A DNA stretch of 8,102 nucleotides from Halovulum sp039180525 (lineage in GTDB: Bacteria > Pseudomonadota > Alphaproteobacteria > Rhodobacterales > Rhodobacteraceae), in assembly GCA_039180525.1 (NCBI GenBank), contig JBCDDF010000084.1, forward strand, positions 1-8,102, given 5' to 3'. Shown here in pieces: positions 5,054 to 8,102 of this stretch. How positions within the stretch are numbered: position 1 is the first letter of the stretch; the number at the start of each line of letters is the position of its first letter. Position numbers and translations under genes: made by a program. Under the pieces are notes generated by a model that did not search any database, was not told the origin of the DNA, and saw only the letters and a program-made list of their open reading frames with translations.

Positions 5054-6631
5054 CTACTTGCGCGAGATCCGGCCGGAAATATACGGCGTGTAAGGGCCGT
5101 TCGCAGCAAGGAACTGCGCTGTGACATCGGCCAGATCGGGGCCGAAATCATAAGCGTTGGCGGCCTCCTCGAACATCTCATAGCCGTCGCCGCCACCGCG
5201 CACGTAATTGTTCGACACCACGCCATAGGTCGCAGCCGGATCCAGCGGTTCCAACCCGCCGTCGACCTCGACCATCACTTCGACGATGCGGCTGCCGGGC
5301 TCGGCCGCGGCATCCCAGGTGAACTGCATACCGGCGACCTGCGGGAAACGCCCGGCGCCGTCCTCGACCTGACTGACGCCGTTCTCAAGCGCGGCCAAAA
5401 GCTGCTCGCCGGTCACCTCGAAGGTCGACAGCGTGTTCTGGAACGGCAACACCGTAAGCACTTCGCCCATGGTCACCTCGCCCGCGTCGATGGAGGCGCG
5501 CAGGCCCCCGCCGTTCTGAATGGCGATCCGGATCCCCTGGTCTTTCACGCGATCCAGCATCGCATCGGTGACCAGGTTGCCCATCTCGCATTCTTCGACC
5601 CGGCAGACCGACCGGTCGCCTTCGATCGGCGCCGCGGCCTCGGCAACGACCCGATTGCGGATCTCTTCCAGCGGCGCAGCCAGTTCGGTCAGCCGCGCAA
5701 CCGTGTCCGGATCTTCGGCGACGCTGGCATCCAAAAGCATCGGCGCACCCTCTGCCGAGGTGACGACACCCGCATCATCGAAGGTGACGTTCAACACGCC
5801 CAGATACTTGCCATGCGCATAAGCCTGCACGATCGCGGTGGTCCCGACCATGGTGGGGTAGGCGCTGGCGGCGCTGTCATCGGTGTTGGAGAACAGCGTA
5901 TGCGAATGCCCGCCGATGATCACGTCGATATCGGGCACGGCGGCCGCAAGCTCCAGATCGATACGATAGCCCGAGTGGCTGAGCACGATGATCTTGTCGA
6001 TGCCGCCGGCCTTTAGCCGCTCCACTTCCTTGCGGGCACCCTCGATCGCGCTGCTGAACGTGATGTTCTCACCGGGGCTCGACAGATCCGCGTTGTCCGC
6101 CGGCGTCAGGCCGATCAGGCCGACCGCCTCGCCCGACGGGAACACGTGCAGCCAGAACGGCTGCACCTTGCGGTCCAGGGCCGGTTCGTTGCTGACATCG
6201 GCATTCGACAGCAGTACCGGGAAGTTCACCGAACCGACGAAGTCGCCCAACACCTCGGGTCCATGGTTGAACTCGTGGTTGCCGACGACCATCGCCTCAT
6301 ACCCAAGCTGGTTCATGAACTCCGCCGTGGCCTCACCTTTGTAATAAGTGTGGATCAACGTGCCCTGGAACATGTCGCCGCCATCGAGGAGGATCGGGTT
6401 GACCGCCCCCTCGCGCGCCGCCGGTATCGCGGTCGCCAGCCGGGCGATGCCGCCGAAACACTCGCCCGCGGCGTTGTCTTCCGCCGAACAGGTGCTGTCG
6501 AACCGGTTGATCGGTTCGAACCTGGCGTGAAAGTCGTTTGTGTGCAGAATCGTCATGCTGAATTCCGCCGCCGCTGGAACGGCGGCAAAGATAAACCCTG
6601 CCCCTGCAAGAAGGGTGGTGCGCGCTTTCAT
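5054..6631 (-). CDS. exported 5'-nucleotidase, CD73/UshA-type metallophosphatase
   Basis: This 525-residue secreted enzyme has a Sec signal peptide (residues 1-22, cleavage likely after AAA at 20-22). The N-terminal metallophosphatase domain shows the dimetal ligands: Asp33 and His35 in TNDFH, Asp86 in GGDMFQG, Asn118 and His119 in GNHEF, His219 in LSHSG, and His242/His244 in GGHSH. The C-terminal substrate domain shows CRVEECEMGN (343-352), NGGGLR (373-378), the ring-stacking Phe397 in LPFQN and Tyr484 in GGGDGY. Cys48/Cys58 and Cys343/Cys348 match disulfide positions of animal CD73, so it resembles that branch. It should split nucleoside 5'-phosphates outside the cytoplasmic membrane. The dyad Asp after GNHEF is Asn122 here. 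The ATG at 6631 follows GGAG at good spacing and starts the signal peptide; an upstream in-frame start at 6709 would bury it. Family very secure; preferred nucleotide unknown. Confidence 0.94.
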   Translation of the reverse strand: MKARTTLLAGAGFIFAAVPAAAEFSMTILHTNDFHARFEPINRFDSTCSAEDNAAGECFGGIARLATAIPAAREGAVNPILLDGGDMFQGTLIHTYYKGEATAEFMNQLGYEAMVVGNHEFNHGPEVLGDFVGSVNFPVLLSNADVSNEPALDRKVQPFWLHVFPSGEAVGLIGLTPADNADLSSPGENITFSSAIEGARKEVERLKAGGIDKIIVLSHSGYRIDLELAAAVPDIDVIIGGHSHTLFSNTDDSAASAYPTMVGTTAIVQAYAHGKYLGVLNVTFDDAGVVTSAEGAPMLLDASVAEDPDTVARLTELAAPLEEIRNRVVAEAAAPIEGDRSVCRVEECEMGNLVTDAMLDRVKDQGIRIAIQNGGGLRASIDAGEVTMGEVLTVLPFQNTLSTFEVTGEQLLAALENGVSQVEDGAGRFPQVAGMQFTWDAAAEPGSRIVEVMVEVDGGLEPLDPAATYGVVSNNYVRGGGDGYEMFEEAANAYDFGPDLADVTAQFLAANGPYTPYISGRISRK

Positions 6632-6688
6632 GGTGGTGACTCCCCGTTTTTCTTGGACCGCTATGCCGTCACTAAGGCGAAAGGAACC
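6632..6688. promoter_or_regulatory. 57-bp divergent intergenic region (nucleotidase / lipoprotein)
   Basis: Both genes start from this short gap. A GGAG ribosome site for the nucleotidase sits near 6640-6645 (minus strand) and AAAGGAA at 6680-6686 serves the lipoprotein gene. TTGGAC at 6653-6658 could be a -35 box for the rightward gene, but no matching -10 is found. No convincing promoter or phosphate-type regulatory box is visible. Confidence 0.4.
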
Positions 6689-7177
6689 ATGTTGAGACGC
6701 ATGACACAAGCATCGCGGCGGCGGCGGTCACCTGGGTCCGACCGACTGTGCATCGCCTTGCTGCCGGTTTTTCTATTTGCGGCCTGCGCCACCGATGCGC
6801 TGCGATCGACGCCCACGCGCGATGTCGGCATTGGCGATGATTTCCAGCGGCTGACGGTCAAATGGCGCCGGGCCGACGCCTTCACCAGTTTCCTGTACCG
6901 CAGCGCAGAGCGCAACGGGATGCTGGAGGTCTGCGGCGCCATCGTCACCGACGGGCCCAATCTTTTCCGCAAGTTCGAAACCGGTCTGCTGCAGACCACT
7001 TTCATGGAGGCGGGCGACACGTTGGTCGCCAACGATCTGCGGTTTTTCAACCGCCTGCTGCCGGACGAGACGCCGCAGCGGGCGGCTTGTGCCGCCATTG
7101 GTACCGCCTGGCGGCCGGAATGGGCGGCGAACCCGCCGCGCGTGGTCGTCCGCCGGCAGCAATTCGACGATCCCTAG
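6689..7177 (+). CDS. small lipoprotein of unknown function
   Basis: This 162-residue protein has an Arg-rich N-terminus (residues 1-19), a hydrophobic segment at 20-32 and a lipobox-like LFAAC ending at Cys33. It is therefore predicted to be lipid-anchored after signal peptidase II cleavage. The mature part, about 130 residues, has Cys82 and Cys134, which could form a disulfide, and tryptophans at 59, 141 and 145. I do not recognise a named domain. The ATG at 6689 is chosen because AAAGGAA lies at ideal spacing and because a longer open frame from 6146 would run through the nucleotidase gene on the other strand. An internal ATG at 6701 is a less likely start. The longer start gives a 19-residue Arg-rich n-region, which is unusually long. 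It is divergent from the exported nucleotidase, so both products act in the envelope. Confidence 0.75.
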   Translation: MLRRMTQASRRRRSPGSDRLCIALLPVFLFAACATDALRSTPTRDVGIGDDFQRLTVKWRRADAFTSFLYRSAERNGMLEVCGAIVTDGPNLFRKFETGLLQTTFMEAGDTLVANDLRFFNRLLPDETPQRAACAAIGTAWRPEWAANPPRVVVRRQQFDDP

Positions 7178-7208
7178 ACCGTTTCGATCTGATCCGTTTT
7201 TGCTCTAG
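7174..7208. repeat. CTAGA/TCTAG-bounded palindromic element at a convergent junction
   Basis: The 35 bp between two convergent genes are bounded by CTAGA (7174-7178) and TCTAG (7204-7208). Inside are a GATC-T-GATC core (7186-7194), two direct copies of CCGTTT (7179-7184 and 7194-7199) and a T5 run (7197-7201). The stop codons of both neighbours (7175-7177 plus, 7205-7207 minus) lie in the outer arms. From memory the layout resembles short dispersed palindromes in alphaproteobacterial intergenic DNA. It may also act as a two-way terminator, though the stem is short. Confidence 0.4.
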
Positions 7209-7954
7209 CCGCAGATCGCGCAGCCCTTGCGGCGGTTTACCGCCACTTTGCGGGTTTCGCCCCACAGGTTGTCATAGATCAGCAGCTCGCCGGCCAGCGT
7301 TTTTCCGGCGCCGGTGATGTGCTTGATCGCCTCCCCTGCCATCATCGCCCCGACGACCCCGGCCAGCGCGCCCATCACCCCGGCTTCGGCGCAACTCGGC
7401 ACCTGACCGCGGGCCGGCGGTTCGGGAAAGATGCAGGCATAGCAGGGGGTGCCGCTGGCGGGGTCGAACAGGCTCAACTGCCCCTCCCACTGCGCGATGG
7501 CGCCCGAGACCAGCGGGATACCCGCCGAGACACAGGCCGCGTTCACCGCCTGGCGCGTGTCGAAACCGTCGCTTCCGTCCAGCACCAGGGTGCTGTCCGA
7601 CAGCAGCGCCCCGGCGTTGTCCACGGTCAGCCGAGCGCGACGTTGATCCAGGGCCGTATGCGGGTTCAGCGCGGCCAGCGCGTCACCGGCGCAATCGGTC
7701 TTGGGCCGGCCAACATCGCCTGTGCGATACAGCACCTGGCGTTGCAGATTCGACAACCCGACCACATCGTCATCGACGATCCGCAACCGCCCGACACCGG
7801 CGGCAACCAGGTACAGAAGCGCCGGGCTGCCCAGCCCGCCGGCGCCGACCACCGTCACCAGAGCCTGGTTCAACTTGCGCTGACCCGGCCCGCCGACCTC
7901 GCGCAGCACCAGATGCCGGGCATAACGGTCAAGCTCGTCTGACGACAGGCTCAC
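7205..7954 (-). CDS. moeB: molybdopterin-synthase adenylyltransferase MoeB
   Basis: This 249-residue protein, the length of E. coli MoeB, is an E1-like enzyme that uses ATP to adenylate the C-terminal glycine of MoaD so that it can receive sulfur for molybdopterin synthesis. Visible features in order are RYARH (10-14), the nucleotide loop GAGGLG (37-42), the Asp cluster DDD (61-63), NLQRQ with Arg72 (69-73), Lys85, SDGFDTR with Asp129 and Arg134, and Cys188 in SCAEAGVMG. The two CxxC zinc pairs are Cys171/Cys174 and Cys245/Cys248. There is no C-terminal rhodanese domain. The start is a GTG at 7954, with AAGGA six bases before it. That GTG overlaps the TGA of the upstream acetyltransferase gene. 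A further upstream in-frame start at 8056 would overlap that gene by about 100 bp and is rejected. A ThiF role in thiamine synthesis is the main alternative. Confidence 0.9.
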   Translation of the reverse strand: MSLSSDELDRYARHLVLREVGGPGQRKLNQALVTVVGAGGLGSPALLYLVAAGVGRLRIVDDDVVGLSNLQRQVLYRTGDVGRPKTDCAGDALAALNPHTALDQRRARLTVDNAGALLSDSTLVLDGSDGFDTRQAVNAACVSAGIPLVSGAIAQWEGQLSLFDPASGTPCYACIFPEPPARGQVPSCAEAGVMGALAGVVGAMMAGEAIKHITGAGKTLAGELLIYDNLWGETRKVAVNRRKGCAICG

Positions 7955-8102
7955 CCCAGGTCCTTCTTCATATAGATCAGGCTCGGCCCGGCCGGATAAT
8001 CGACTTCGGCAAAACGGGTATAGCCCAGCTTTTCGTAAAAGCCCTGGGCCTGCCAACTATAGGTGTCCAGCAGCGCGCGCTTGGCCCCGCGATCGCGCGC
8101 GG
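7951..8102 (-). CDS. GNAT-family N-acetyltransferase, C-terminal part (cut by window edge)
   Basis: The last 49 residues of a minus-strand gene entering from the right edge are visible. They contain the hallmark end of the GNAT fold: a helix ending in WQAQGFYEKLGY, then a strand running through AEVDYP and LIYMKKDLG to the stop. The AQGFYEKLGY segment is the typical alpha4/beta6 region that helps bind acetyl-CoA. The TGA at 7951-7953 overlaps the GTG of moeB in GTGA, indicating an operon with translational coupling. The acyl acceptor cannot be inferred from this piece. The frame is not visible as a complete ORF because its start lies outside the window. Confidence 0.85.
   Translation of the reverse strand, partial: ARDRGAKRALLDTYSWQAQGFYEKLGYTRFAEVDYPAGPSLIYMKKDLG

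Noticed and set aside
4994..6016. A 340-codon plus-strand open frame opposite the nucleotidase gene
   Set aside because: Antisense to an intact, motif-complete nucleotidase. His- and Arg-rich, with no recognisable domain.
6146..6688. Upstream extension of the lipoprotein frame, making a 343-residue protein
   Set aside because: The extension is antisense to the nucleotidase coding region. The ATG at 6689 has a good ribosome site and is followed by a lipoprotein signal.
3051..6688. Two divergent intergenic regions of identical length (57 bp)
   Set aside because: Their sequences are unrelated, so the equal length is coincidence.
6660..6720. Partial TGTCAT-like sequence upstream of the nucleotidase, considered as a phosphate-regulation (Pho) box
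   Set aside because: The second half-site and the 11-bp spacing do not match the known pattern.
6661..7098. A 145-codon minus-strand open frame opposite the lipoprotein gene
   Set aside because: It overlaps the divergent control region and has no ribosome site or family; the plus frame has a signal peptide and lipobox.

Overview
The window is high-GC DNA that reads like a chromosomal segment of an alphaproteobacterium, most likely Rhodobacteraceae/Roseobacter-type. That placement rests on codon use, the protein families and a GNAT-moeB gene order; it is an inference, not a sequence match. There is no rRNA, tRNA, CRISPR array or complete mobile element. Nine complete genes and one gene cut by the right edge account for nearly all of it.

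Left part (1-1402): a gene-poor edge of somewhat lower GC is followed by a minus-strand Xre-RES toxin-antitoxin operon. The antitoxin (DUF2384/MbcA-Xre type, 945-1355) comes first and the RES-domain NAD+-degrading toxin (253-951) second, with a 7-nt overlap. A well-spaced sigma70-type promoter lies directly upstream, with an inverted repeat whose two arms flank the -10 box. This is the clearest regulated unit in the window and fits an autorepressed toxin-antitoxin operon.

Middle part (1404-4213): a 548-residue TPR-type protein with a striking His-rich core (1404-3050, minus) is divergent from a short-chain dehydrogenase-like protein (3108-3809, plus), with only 57 bp between them. The dehydrogenase-like protein lacks the catalytic Ser and Tyr. 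Converging on it is a 70-residue basic protein (3813-4025, minus) that ends in four copies of a hexapeptide of the form xPLRxx.

Right part (4214-8102): a HAD phosphatase resembling phosphoglycolate phosphatase (4214-4861, plus) converges on an exported CD73/UshA-type 5'-nucleotidase (5054-6631, minus), with a GC-rich stem-loop between them. The nucleotidase is divergent from a small lipoprotein of unknown function (6689-7177, plus), again across 57 bp. The lipoprotein converges on moeB (7205-7954, minus), and a 35-bp CTAGA/TCTAG-bounded sequence carries both stop codons. moeB is translationally coupled (GTGA overlap) to a GNAT acetyltransferase that runs off the right edge. The genes look like ordinary chromosomal housekeeping and accessory functions and do not form one pathway. 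The toxin-antitoxin operon is a self-contained module.

No clearly novel multi-gene system is evident. The best leads are the atypical dehydrogenase, the His-cluster TPR protein, the hexapeptide-repeat protein and the nucleotidase with Asn in place of the dyad Asp.
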